Program-made: the position numbers and the translations under genes | Assembly: GCA_044227095.1 (NCBI GenBank) | Contig: JBGAFV010000001.1 | Coordinates: forward strand, 434,001-498,000 | Direction: 5' to 3' | Source of the DNA: JACMLD01 sp044227095 | GTDB lineage: Bacteria > Bacteroidota > Bacteroidia > Chitinophagales > Chitinophagaceae | DNA length: 64,000 nt | In this document: one piece after another, positions 7,404 to 16,500 of the stretch | Position numbering within the stretch: position 1 is the stretch's first letter | Layout: each line of letters begins with the position of its first letter | The notes under the pieces: generated by a model | Database searches by the model: none | Seen by the model: only the letters and a program-made list of their open reading frames with translations | Told to the model about the DNA's origin: nothing

Positions 7404-7832
7404 ATGAAAACATCAGACAGCAGATACGGAATGTGCATGTATTTTTCAAGCAATGCATTGGCACGTAAAACAGAAAAAATGGCTGTTGCTGTTTGGAATA
7501 AAGTTGATCTGGCCCCCAGTCATGCTTATTTACTGATGATTGTTTTAAATGACCCTGGTGTACAACCAGGCATGCTAAGTGAAGAATTGCATTTAACACC
7601 AAGTACCATTACACGGTTAATAGAGAAGCTCGAAGAAAAAAAATTGGTAACACGGCATACCGAAGGCAAAACCACTTATGTATATCCAACCAACAAAAGC
7701 AAAGAGATGAAGTTGGTGTTACAGGAATGCGCAGAAGAATTTCAAAAAAATTGCAATAGCATTTTTGGTAAAGAAGACTGTGTTCGCTTTGTAAACAACA
7801 TGAATAAAATTTCTGATAAAATAACGGGTTGA
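7404..7832 (+). CDS. MarR-family transcriptional regulator
   Basis: 142 residues with a MarR winged helix: LSEELHLTPSTITRLIEKLEEKKLVTRHTEGKTTYVY written in order forms helices, recognition helix and wing, flanked by dimerisation helices. A cysteine at about residue 11 (MCMYFSSNALARK) sits where OhrR-type MarR proteins place a redox-sensing Cys, so thiol sensing is possible but not shown. Identical 18-bp palindromes lie before this gene and before the NmrA-like gene downstream, indicating that it controls itself and that gene. ATG at 7404 follows an AGG-like ribosome site. Confidence 0.85.
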   Translation: MKTSDSRYGMCMYFSSNALARKTEKMAVAVWNKVDLAPSHAYLLMIVLNDPGVQPGMLSEELHLTPSTITRLIEKLEEKKLVTRHTEGKTTYVYPTNKSKEMKLVLQECAEEFQKNCNSIFGKEDCVRFVNNMNKISDKITG

Positions 7833-7847
7833 TTTTTTTTAACCCAT

Positions 7848-7865
7848 TATTTGTATATACAAATA
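7848..7865. promoter_or_regulatory. 18-bp MarR operator, copy 2
   Basis: Exact second copy of the palindrome at 7338-7355, placed 37 bp before the start of the NmrA-like gene and 16 bp after the marR stop. Confidence 0.75.
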
Positions 7866-7901
7866 TAATAAATAAACATTTCACATTTAAAAATCAAAAT
7901 C

Positions 7902-8813
7902 ATGAAGTACACAATTACAGGATCGCTTGGCAATATCAGCAAACCAATTGTTGAAGCATTAGTAAAAGCCGGACATGAAGTATCAGTTATTACCAGTTCG
8001 CATGACCGTGTAAAAGATATTGAGCAACTTGGCGCAAAAGCATTTGTTGGTTCTTTAGAAGACAGTGCATTTGTTACAAACGCATTTAAAGGAGCAGATA
8101 TAGTGTATACAATGGTGCCACCAACTATTACGCCAAAAGACTGGAAAAGCCATATTGGAAATATTGGAAAAATCTATGCAAATGCAATTAAAGCCAATAA
8201 TATAAAATATGTGGTGAACCTTAGCAGCATTGGCGCACATATGGCAGATGGAGCAGGACCAGTAAGCGGCGTTTACAGAGCAGAGCAGGCACTAAACACA
8301 TTAACCGATGTAAATATAAAACACCTGCGCCCGGGCTATTTTTACAACAACTTGTTTGCCAATATCGGTCTTATAAAAAATCTTGGCATTGCAGGCAGCA
8401 ACTTTAGTTTTAGCAACAAAAAATTTGTAGTGGTTGATCCTTATGATATTGCAACTGTTGCTATACAAAAATTATTAAATAAAGATTTTACAGGGCATAG
8501 TGTTGAATATATTTCAAGTGATGAAGTAAGTACAGATGATATTGCTGTTGCTTTAGGAAATGCAATTGGCAAACCAGATCTTAAATGGGTTGAATTTTCT
8601 GATGAGCAGGCATTGCAGGGTGGCATACAAGCAGGTTTGCCGGAAGAGATTTCAAAAAATTATGCAGAAATGGGTCATGCACTAAATACCGGTAAAATGA
8701 ATGAAGATTACTGGAACATTAATCCCGGTGTTTCCGGAAAAGTAAGGCTTACAGATTTCGCTAAAAAGTTTGCAGCAGTTTATAACAAAGGCGCAGCAAC
8801 AGCAGCGCATTAA
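7902..8813 (+). CDS. NmrA-like NAD(P)-binding oxidoreductase
   Basis: 303 residues of atypical short-chain dehydrogenase/NmrA type. The N-terminus ITGSLGNISKPIVEAL is a variant of the Rossmann glycine motif, followed by VSVITSSHDRV and GADIVYTMVPP. An NLSSIGAH segment takes the place of the NAD-binding/active-site strand. The canonical YxxxK of classical SDRs is not evident, as is common in NmrA/QOR2-like proteins that bind NAD(P) and reduce quinones or act as redox sensors. It is controlled by the adjacent MarR operator. A quinone or electrophile substrate is inferred only from this context. Confidence 0.75.
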   Translation: MKYTITGSLGNISKPIVEALVKAGHEVSVITSSHDRVKDIEQLGAKAFVGSLEDSAFVTNAFKGADIVYTMVPPTITPKDWKSHIGNIGKIYANAIKANNIKYVVNLSSIGAHMADGAGPVSGVYRAEQALNTLTDVNIKHLRPGYFYNNLFANIGLIKNLGIAGSNFSFSNKKFVVVDPYDIATVAIQKLLNKDFTGHSVEYISSDEVSTDDIAVALGNAIGKPDLKWVEFSDEQALQGGIQAGLPEEISKNYAEMGHALNTGKMNEDYWNINPGVSGKVRLTDFAKKFAAVYNKGAATAAH

Positions 8814-8834
8814 TTATGCTGAACAATCAACAAT

Positions 8835-8869
8835 AAAAAAGTGCGACAGGTAAACTGCCGCACTTTTTT
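8835..8869. terminator. Bidirectional terminator
   Basis: A-tract, then stem GTGCG-CAG / CTG-CGCAC, then T-tract. It separates the convergent NmrA-like and OmpA-like genes. Confidence 0.85.
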
Positions 8870-8890
8870 ATTATCTGTTTTCAAAGGTAA

Positions 8891-10150
8891 TTATAATCTT
8901 ACGCTAACTGAAACGTGGCGATCTTTGATTCTATCAGAATCAGGTGCGTCGGCAGCATAAATGGCTTGTTCAGAACCATAACCTTCTGCACCAATAATTT
9001 GTTTTTCAACACCAGCTTTTGTTAATGCAGCCTGTACAGATTTTGCCCTTGCATCAGATAACTTTTTATTAGTTGCTTCATCACCAGTTTTATCTGTATA
9101 GCCGCCAATTTTTAATTTAGATGCAGGGAAAGCTTTTAGTATAGCAGCAATGTTGTTTACCTGTTTCTGGCTTTCCGCAGTAATAACTGCATTACCGGTT
9201 TCAAAATTCAGATCATCAAAATTGAACCATATTTTTTTCAATGAATCTTCGCCCAATTTTTTGTAATCAGTTCCAAGAAAAGTTACCAGTTGATCTTCTA
9301 TTCCGCCTTTGTATGCATCAAGAATAACACCGTCTGGCAATTTCACTTTAAATAATTCACGTGCAGTTGTTACAGGTTTTGCCGGTTCTTCAGCTGCTTT
9401 GGCAACCGCTGTGTCTACCATTGGTGCTGCTTCATGTGTGCTGCTGCCACATCCTTTAAACAAATAGATGCCAATAGCTACAGCAAATATTGCCAGGAGT
9501 AATGGCAATAAAAATTTCATTCCATTTCCTGTTTCACTTTCTGCTTCGTGCACTGCATGATGTGCAGATGCGGTTACTTTATGTGCTTCGCCTGTTACTG
9601 CGCTAGACGCAGCACCTATACCAAGCAGGCCTGTAATTGATCCCAGGCTGGCAGGCAATGCACTCATTATACTATTTTTCTGACTGGAAAGAAAACTCAT
9701 TAAACCACCTGCACTTAAATTATTCTCTGCAGCATGATTGCCCAATGCACCTAAGGCAACAGGTGCAACCATACTTAAAATAGAAGATGATGACGAATGT
9801 TTGATGCCCGCAAAATTAGACACCAGGCTTGCTATGCCTCCCGCTTTATCGCCCAAAACACCTTTCAGCATTTCAGCACCTTTGCTCAACAAATTATTAT
9901 TACCATTTCCTAAAAAACCACTAATGTTACTTAATAAGCCAGAGCCGGCTGATTGCTTTGCCATCTCAAGAATGCTGGCAGCACCTTCGTGGTTATCGGC
10001 TTTGCCAACGAGGCCTGCAAGTATTGCAGGAATTGCACCACTTAATGCTTTTTGAATACCACCTTCGCTTTCATTCAATGAAGATGCAGCCGTAGAAATA
10101 AGATTATCGGTAAAAAGACCTTTTACCGAGTCGAGCAGGTTAAATGACAT
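8891..10150 (-). CDS. DUF937-OmpA fusion protein
   Basis: 419 residues in three parts. The N-terminus (about 1-180) is a Gly/Ala/Ser-rich DUF937 region (LLDSVKGLFTDNLISTAASS, GGIQKALSGAIPAILAGL). A single membrane segment follows near residue 215 (FLLPLLLAIFAVAIGIYLF). The C-terminus is an OmpA-like peptidoglycan-binding domain (FDDLNFETGNAVI, KIGGYTDKTGDEATNKKLS, DARAKSVQAAL). OmpA domains grip peptidoglycan, so the membrane helix would place that domain in the periplasm and DUF937 in the cytoplasm. No signal peptide is seen. ATG at 10150 starts the typical DUF937 sequence; the longer frame to 10207 is not supported. Confidence 0.85.
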   Translation of the reverse strand: MSFNLLDSVKGLFTDNLISTAASSLNESEGGIQKALSGAIPAILAGLVGKADNHEGAASILEMAKQSAGSGLLSNISGFLGNGNNNLLSKGAEMLKGVLGDKAGGIASLVSNFAGIKHSSSSSILSMVAPVALGALGNHAAENNLSAGGLMSFLSSQKNSIMSALPASLGSITGLLGIGAASSAVTGEAHKVTASAHHAVHEAESETGNGMKFLLPLLLAIFAVAIGIYLFKGCGSSTHEAAPMVDTAVAKAAEEPAKPVTTARELFKVKLPDGVILDAYKGGIEDQLVTFLGTDYKKLGEDSLKKIWFNFDDLNFETGNAVITAESQKQVNNIAAILKAFPASKLKIGGYTDKTGDEATNKKLSDARAKSVQAALTKAGVEKQIIGAEGYGSEQAIYAADAPDSDRIKDRHVSVSVRL

Positions 10151-10286
10151 AATTGTAGTTGTTTTGTGTTTTTGAAATGATGGAATTGAGACGGTCGGGG
10201 CTAGCACATAGTTGTATGAATTAAAATAAATAATTAATTATACCGAAATACCGTGTAACTATTTACTCCAAAAATCATTTGAAGTT

Positions 10287-10571
10287 ATGCAATTTGATGA
10301 ATTCAACAAAAGTACAAAGGATGCATTGCCTCCAGCAACGCTTAATCAATATGCGCTATCATTATGGCACGATGCCAAAGGAGACTGGCACACTGCACAT
10401 ACAATAATACAGGACATAGAAGACAGAACTGCTGCATGGATTCATGCCTACCTTCACCGCAAAGAAGGAGATAACAGCAATGCTGGTTATTGGTACAACC
10501 GTGCCGGAAAAAAAATGCCTGCCTATAGCTTAGATAAAGAATGGGAAGAAATTGCAAATGCCGTTTTGTAA
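10287..10571 (+). CDS. Conserved small hypothetical protein
   Basis: A 94-residue soluble protein, mostly helical and rich in Trp, His and Tyr (LSLWHDAKGDWHTAHTIIQ, AWIHAYLHRKEGDNSNAGYW). The helix-turn-helix spacing resembles a short tetratricopeptide-like pair, with WYNRAGKKMP near the end. It reads like a family I have seen annotated only as hypothetical in Bacteroidota. No signal peptide or cofactor motif. ATG start, own transcription unit, between the divergent OmpA-like gene and the convergent M23 peptidase gene. Confidence 0.7.
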   Translation: MQFDEFNKSTKDALPPATLNQYALSLWHDAKGDWHTAHTIIQDIEDRTAAWIHAYLHRKEGDNSNAGYWYNRAGKKMPAYSLDKEWEEIANAVL

Positions 10572-10598
10572 AAGCTACTTTTAGTTGAACAGATAATT

Positions 10599-11297
10599 TT
10601 AACTAACAAACTTTTGCATCTGTAGAATTAATTCCGGGTCTGGACAATTGTTTAAATATTTTTCACGCTGGCTAAACCTGCATACGCCGGGATAATCTCC
10701 TTGTTTTAGTTCCATATCAATAATAACCTGGAAATGCAAATGCGGTGGCCAGTTACCATTTTCTTCGGGCTCGCCAAAATGCGCTATCTCCTGCCCCCGC
10801 ACAATATATTGCGAAGTATTAATGTTCTCTATATCTTTTAAGCTGATGTGGCCGTACAAAGTATAAAATGCAACACCATCCAGTTGATGAAGAAGTACCA
10901 GCGTTGCTCCGTAATCGCCTTTATTATTATTGAATGCAAAACTATGCACCCTTCCCCCGGAAAAAGCAAAGATTGGTGTTCCGGCAGCTCCCCAAATATC
11001 TACGCCAAGGTGTAACCTTCGTGGTTCATCATCTGCATCAAAATGATTGCTTGCTGCATAAATCACTCTCCGTTCATTATAGCCTCCAATACCATATTTA
11101 CATTTGTTATCGGCAAGCTGATTGTTTATGTATACACAAAATTTATTGAGATCATTATATACATCTTCAGTTAGTGTTTTATTGTTTTCAGTAAAATCAA
11201 GTTGCAGCAATTTGTCTTTACCAGCCACAAAAGGCACCACATTGTGAAAAGTGTTTGCGTATTTATTTAACAATTGATTGACGGGATTCAATTCCAT
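10599..11297 (-). CDS. M23-family (LytM) metallopeptidase
   Basis: About 232 residues with an M23 domain at roughly 95-215. Zinc ligands are visible in HLGVD (His and Asp) and HLHFQ (terminal HxH), with the intervening YGHIS histidine. M23 enzymes cut cross-linking peptides in peptidoglycan or act as amidase activators. ATG at 11297 gives a soluble protein with no signal peptide; the longer frame to 11351 adds a short hydrophobic stretch that could serve as one, so the start is uncertain. Because all catalytic ligands are present, activity is likely, but export is unresolved. Confidence 0.85.
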   Translation of the reverse strand: MELNPVNQLLNKYANTFHNVVPFVAGKDKLLQLDFTENNKTLTEDVYNDLNKFCVYINNQLADNKCKYGIGGYNERRVIYAASNHFDADDEPRRLHLGVDIWGAAGTPIFAFSGGRVHSFAFNNNKGDYGATLVLLHQLDGVAFYTLYGHISLKDIENINTSQYIVRGQEIAHFGEPEENGNWPPHLHFQVIIDMELKQGDYPGVCRFSQREKYLNNCPDPELILQMQKFVS

Positions 11298-11370
11298 TGT
11301 ATTCTTATTTCCACTGCAATTAAAAAAAATTACCACTGGATAAATATACAACCGATTAGGCTTACCCTAA

Positions 11371-11400
11371 TAAAAAACCCCCGATAAGAATACCGGGGGG
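11371..11400 (-). terminator. Terminator on the minus strand
   Basis: On the minus strand CCCCCGGTA and TATCGGGGG pair around a short loop and are followed by TTTTTTA. It lies about 200 bp beyond the stop of the 160-residue gene upstream. The 11401-11603 stretch between them has no open frame of note and could be a long 3' leader or a small RNA. Confidence 0.7.
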
Positions 11401-11603
11401 ATAACCAAAACTAACTGCTATGAGAAACTGATCACCTAAATCAGAAATACAATGTAAAGATGATCAAATCGTCCGATTAAAAAATATCTATTGGCTGAAG
11501 TGTATCATTTAATCTGTAAAGAGTTGCAAAAAAGCGATGAACAGTTTACATTAATTATAAGCTTAAAAAAACTAAGTAAAATACCATAGAAGCTTATTGA
11601 AAT

Positions 11604-12086
11604 TTATACCGATACAATCGTTTCATGTTTATGCGCTGCAAAAAAATCTGCTGGTATATTTATTTGTTGCAACAACTTTTCTTCCAGCAAATTTGCAAAT
11701 GCTTCAAAATAATCTACAACATCCTGCCTCACGTTTTTCTTTAACCAGCGAAAACCACCTTGCAAATGCTGCAATACTTCTTTATTATCGAGGTATTCAA
11801 TATTGTGAATATCGGTGGCTGTAAGTCCTGCTTCTTCAAGTTTTAAAAGCAACAAACTTAACGGTGCACCTGTTACTGCACAAGATTCTGCAGCAAGCTC
11901 CGTCCACTCACCTGTGCCTGTATGTGCATGGCGCAATATTTCCTTTTCATCAAGTTTTGTTATTACCTGTAGCAGGTGTCCGCAATTGCATGCGCCATGA
12001 TGCCCCCATGCATAGTGATTGCCATTTTTTATACTTGCGGCTGAAGATCTTAATGCTTCAATAAGTTGTAGGGATGGTTTTGCCAT
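11604..12086 (-). CDS. Conserved hypothetical protein with HxxC-rich motif
   Basis: A 160-residue soluble, helical protein. Near residues 22-37 it has NHYAWGHHGACNCGHLLQ, a dense His/Cys cluster that could bind metal. Later parts are ordinary amphipathic helices (LSLLLLKLEEAGLTATDIHN, VVDYFEAFANLLEEKLLQ). I recognise it only as a conserved Bacteroidota family of unknown function. It stands alone, ends before a 200-bp gap with a terminator, and is divergent from the secreted protein at 12230. The metal-binding idea is inference from the motif alone. Confidence 0.6.
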   Translation of the reverse strand: MAKPSLQLIEALRSSAASIKNGNHYAWGHHGACNCGHLLQVITKLDEKEILRHAHTGTGEWTELAAESCAVTGAPLSLLLLKLEEAGLTATDIHNIEYLDNKEVLQHLQGGFRWLKKNVRQDVVDYFEAFANLLEEKLLQQINIPADFFAAHKHETIVSV

Positions 12087-12229
12087 AAATAAGTCTTTAA
12101 TCTTAAAACAATTAATAACTCAAATTGGTTGATTTGCTGTACTGGCTTTCTTTTTGCATAAAGTTAAAAGATTTATAAAGCAAAATACATTTCTCTTAAA
12201 TCCGTTTTGTTTACATAAAACATCCCTGA

Positions 12230-13243
12230 TTGAAAAAACATTATACCCTCCATCTTTTTATTGCAGTATTACTGATGGCTGTTGTTGGTAACGCACATGC
12301 ACAGCAAATAACCGGTATCTGGAAAGGAAAGATAAAATCTACTAGTGTAGAACTAAAGATTATCAAATCCGGCGATAGCCTTACTGGTTCATCTTATTAC
12401 GGTTCAAAAAACAATTTCAGGCGGTATAGCATTAAAGGTTATTTTGATCCCCAAACAAATGATGTAATCTGGTGGGATGATGAACTGCTGAGTAGTGGCT
12501 ATAGCCCGGCTAATGAACCTTCTTTGAATGTAGCAGATTTTAATTGCCCGGGAGAAGATAAAATGTTGCTTGATGGAACCAGTACTGTACGCGACAATAA
12601 AAACATCAGCAAAGGAAATATTCATTTACAAAAAGTGCCCGGCACAAGTTTTCCTGATGAATGGGATTGGGTAATTGACAATTACATTGCAGGCGCAAAC
12701 AATCCGTATATTATAGATAGCATTGGGCAATTGGTGAGCGGGCCTAAAAAATATCCGGAAGAAGAAGCAATTGCAGCTGTAACACCACAAACAATTACTG
12801 CAGAAAAAACAAAAGCAGCTCCTCTTATTAAAACACCCCCTGTTGCCGATAAAAATATAGCAGCTAAAAAACCTTCCACCAACCAGGAAAAATTCAGCAG
12901 CAGGCAAAACAAATTGCAGATGGTGATACCAGTTACCGCACCTTTTATTGAATTAAAATTCTACGACAATGCAGCTATAGACGGCGATTCAATTGCCATA
13001 TTCTTAAATGGTCGCCTTGTCCGTGAACATATTTTACTGGGAGGTGAACCGCAAATAATAAAAATACTTGCTGCAGAATTGCAGGAAGACAATGAACTGG
13101 TGCTGGTAGCAGAAAACCTGGGTTCTATTCCGCCCAATACATCTTACCTGGTGGCCAATGTTGGGCATAAACAATACGAAGCAAGGCTTTTTGCAGATGA
13201 AGGAACGAGTGCGTTGATACGGTTTGTGAAACAGAAGGATTAG
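12230..13243 (+). CDS. Secreted protein of unknown function
   Basis: 337 residues beginning with a signal peptide (LHLFIAVLLMAVVGNAHAQ, cut after HAQ). The first domain (about 25-140) reads ITGIWKGKIKSTSVELKI, a strand-rich pattern similar to lipocalin-like periplasmic domains. A low-complexity Lys/Ala/Pro linker at about 180-225 leads to a C-terminal beta domain (about 230-335: IELKFYDNAAIDGDSIAIFL, NGRLV, VLVAENLGSIPPNTS). The start codon is TTG at 12230; no ATG further upstream fits, and the next ATG would remove the signal peptide core. Periplasmic or outer-membrane location is likely; function is unknown. Confidence 0.7.
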   Translation: MKKHYTLHLFIAVLLMAVVGNAHAQQITGIWKGKIKSTSVELKIIKSGDSLTGSSYYGSKNNFRRYSIKGYFDPQTNDVIWWDDELLSSGYSPANEPSLNVADFNCPGEDKMLLDGTSTVRDNKNISKGNIHLQKVPGTSFPDEWDWVIDNYIAGANNPYIIDSIGQLVSGPKKYPEEEAIAAVTPQTITAEKTKAAPLIKTPPVADKNIAAKKPSTNQEKFSSRQNKLQMVIPVTAPFIELKFYDNAAIDGDSIAIFLNGRLVREHILLGGEPQIIKILAAELQEDNELVLVAENLGSIPPNTSYLVANVGHKQYEARLFADEGTSALIRFVKQKD

Positions 13244-13252
13244 TAGGTTTTT

Positions 13253-13440
13253 TTACCACGGAGGCGCAGAGACACAGAGAAGCACGGAGAGATTTATGTC
13301 GAATGATAAAGAAACTCGGATAGCATCAAGTGTGTTTATTATCGATAGCTTTTGAGGCAATACACTGAGTGTTTCTTCAAAACAATCAGAGCTAGCAGCT
13401 TGTAGCTTTTAAGGTGATACACAGGAGCATTTTCGATACA
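13253..13440. repeat. Degenerate copy of the 135-bp element plus heptads
   Basis: 13253-13296 is an ACCACGGAGGCGCAGAGACA-type module A. TTTTGAGGCAATACACTG at about 13350-13367 and TTTTAAGGTGATACACAGG at 13407-13425 are two module-B copies. A short AGCT array (GAGCTAGCAGCTTGTAGC) lies between them at 13389-13408. No gene is present in 13244-13532. Confidence 0.65.
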
Positions 13441-13466
13441 ATAGAATTATAAGAGATTAGACAAAT

Positions 13467-13505
13467 AAAAAGGGAAGCAAAAAATATATTCTTTGCTTCC
13501 CTTTT
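13467..13505. terminator. Terminator downstream of leuS
   Basis: AAAAGGGAAGCAAA pairs with TTTGCTTCCCTTTT around a 10-base AT loop, with A and T tracts on both sides. It can serve leuS (minus) and the gene at 12230 (plus). Confidence 0.85.
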
Positions 13506-13532
13506 GCGTCTTTGCGAGAAATATAACAGATC

Positions 13533-16500
13533 TTATATCACTACATTCACCATTTTATTTTTTACGTAAATGATTTTTTTAGGCGGTTTTCCTTCCAGCC
13601 ATTTCTGTATTGTTTCATTGGCCAGTACCAATTGTTCTACTTCTGGTTGTGCCGCATCCAATGCAATGTTTATATTGGTACGCACTTTTCCATTTACAGA
13701 TACAGGATATTCTTTGGATGATTCTGCCACGTATTTTTCATTAAATACCGGGTAAGCAGCATCAAGCACACTGCCGCTATTGCCTAACTGGTGCCAAAGC
13801 TCTTCAGCAATATGTGGGGCATACGGTGTTAGTAAAACCAATACCTGTTCCAGTATTTCTTTTTTATTGCATTTCAGATCATTCAGTTCGTTTACACAAA
13901 TCATGAAAGAACTTACTGCAGTATTAAACGAAAACCTTTCTGTATCATCTTCTATCTTCCTGATGGTGCGGTGCAAAATTTTCAATTCTTCTGCTGTAGG
14001 TTTTTCATCTTTCCAAACCTTACCTTTTATTTCATCATTAAATAAGCGCCATAATTTTTTAAGAAAGCGGTGCACACCTTCAATGCCTTTTGTATCCCAG
14101 GGTTTGCTGGCTTCTACGGGGCCAAGAAACATTTCATACATGCGGAAAGTATCTGCGCCAAATTTTTCTACCAAATCATTTGGGTTAACCGTATTATATT
14201 TTGATTTGGACATTTTTTCTGTTTCCACACCGCAGATATATTTCCCTTCGTTTAAAACAAATTCAGCATCAGCAAACTCACCATTCTTCCATTTCTTAAA
14301 AGAATTAGTATCTAGCTCTAAACCGTCTACAATATTTACATCCACGTGCAATTCATCAAAATCAGCAATATCAGTTATGATATCTTTAGAATAAAATGTT
14401 TGCGTCCCTTTTTTTCGATAAACCAATCTGCTGCTTCCCGTTATCATCCCCTGATTGATCAATCTTTTATACGGTTCATCATAACTTATATAACCACGGT
14501 CGTATAAAAATTTAGTCCACATTCGGCTATAAAGCAAATGCCCAACCGCATGTTCTGTTCCACCTACATATACATCTACCTGGTTCCAGTAATCGCTTAC
14601 TTTTCTATCGCAAAACACCGCATCATTGTGCGGATCCATATAGCGCAGAAAATACCACGAAGAACCCGCATAACCGGGCATGGTAGAAGTTTCGCGGATC
14701 CACCTCACCCCCGTCCCCTCTCCACCTTCGGTGGCGAGGGGTGCCCCTCCGCTGGTTTGCTTATTAATCACAGTCTGCGGTTGCTGAGCAGCTTCGTTCT
14801 GTATAGTAGTTGTTTGTTCTTTTAAAGCAGTTTGAATTTGCTTTATAACAGTTTTTGTATTTTTTATTATTTCATCGTTTGCAAAGCGAATAACTTTAAA
14901 ACCTATTTCATTTAATATGGAAGTCCGCTGTTCATCATAATCTTTTTGTTCTGCATCTTCATGATAACCCCCATCTGCTTCTATTATTAATCTTTTTTGC
15001 AGGCAAATAAAATCTACAATGTATGCGTCAATAGGATGTTGTCTTCTGAATTTTTCGCCGAGATTATTATCCCTCAATTCTTTCCACAAAACTTGTTCAG
15101 CCTCAGTATGACCTTTGCGATTTTCTCTTGCTAACTCATATTGCTTTGGCGTGCTTACACTATAATGAGGAACAGGTTCTTCAACAAGCGAATTTTCTTC
15201 GTCCACATCATAATTTCCTGTATTTCCCCCTGCTTGTTTTTGTAAAGCATCCTGCGGAGAGGCACCCCTCGCCATTTTATGGAGAGGGGCAGGGGGTGAG
15301 GTCCACTCTTTTAAATTCGCCAACGGTCCTTCGCCCTGCGGGCCGGGACCATATTTATCTACATGCGGCAGTTCAAGCGGTAGTTCTTTTTCATCTAACG
15401 GGTATGCTTCACCGTCTTTCCATACTATAGGAAAAGGCTCGCCCCAGTAACGCTGGCGGCTAAAACCGGCATCACGCATTTTGTAATTGATCTGGCGTTT
15501 GCCAATACCCATCTCCACCAGTTTTGTAATCACAATATCCATTGCATCACGCATCACCATACCATTTAAGAAACCAGAATTGGTAAGCTTTGCATCCTTT
15601 GTTGCGTTAGCTGTTGTTCCGTCAAATGCATCGCCAATAATATTGGTAATGGGTATATTAAAGTGTTTGGCAAAATCATAATCTCGCTGATCACCACAAG
15701 GCACAGCCATAATAGCACCAGTTCCGTAACCTGCCAAAACATATTCGGCAATCCACACAGGTATTTCACGACCATCAAAAGGATTGAAAGCGTATGCACC
15801 CGTAAAGCAACCGGTAATTTGTTTTACTTCAGCCATGCGTTCACGGTCGCTGCGGCTTTTTACATAGGCCAGGTATTTGTCAATTGCTTCTTTTTGATCT
15901 GGCGTTGTAATCTTTGCCACCAGTTCATGCTCGGGGGCAATCACCATAAAGTCTACACCGAAAATGGTATCGGGACGGGTAGTGTAAACGATCAGCTTTG
16001 AGCTTTGAGCTGCAAGCTGCGAGCCGTCAGCGGCTTTCTGCTCGGAGCCCGAAGCTGTTTTCAGCTCGAAGCTTATCTCAGCTCCCTGGCTTTTACCAAT
16101 CCAGTTGCGTTGTTGTTCTTTTAATGATTCCGAAAACTCTACTTTCTCCAATCCCTCCAACAACCTGTCTGCATATGCTGTAATGCGCAAATACCATTGA
16201 CGCATTTTCTTTTTTATTACAGGATGGCCACCACGCTCGCTTACGCCGTTTATTACTTCATCGTTGGCAAGTACAGTACCCAACGCCTCGCACCAGTTTA
16301 CTTCTCCATAAGAAGAAAATGCAAGGCGATAACCCATCAAAATTTCTTGTTTGCGTGCATCACTGAAAGCCTTCCATTCAGCAGCAGAAAAAGATGCCTG
16401 ATGCCTGAAGTCTGAATTGCCGGTGCCGTGCAATTCAAAAATATTGATTAACGTCTCTACACTTTCGGCCTTATTGCTTGCCGGGTTGTACCAGCTTTCA

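Noticed and set aside
13780..14394. 204-residue plus-strand frame
   Set aside because: It is antisense to leuS, whose domains are certain in this part.
14703..15301. Intein in LeuRS
   Set aside because: No intein splice motifs (N-terminal Cys/Ser block or C-terminal HN followed by Cys/Ser/Thr) at the junctions, and the cargo is a DUF559 domain with REP-like DNA ends. A retained domain fits better.
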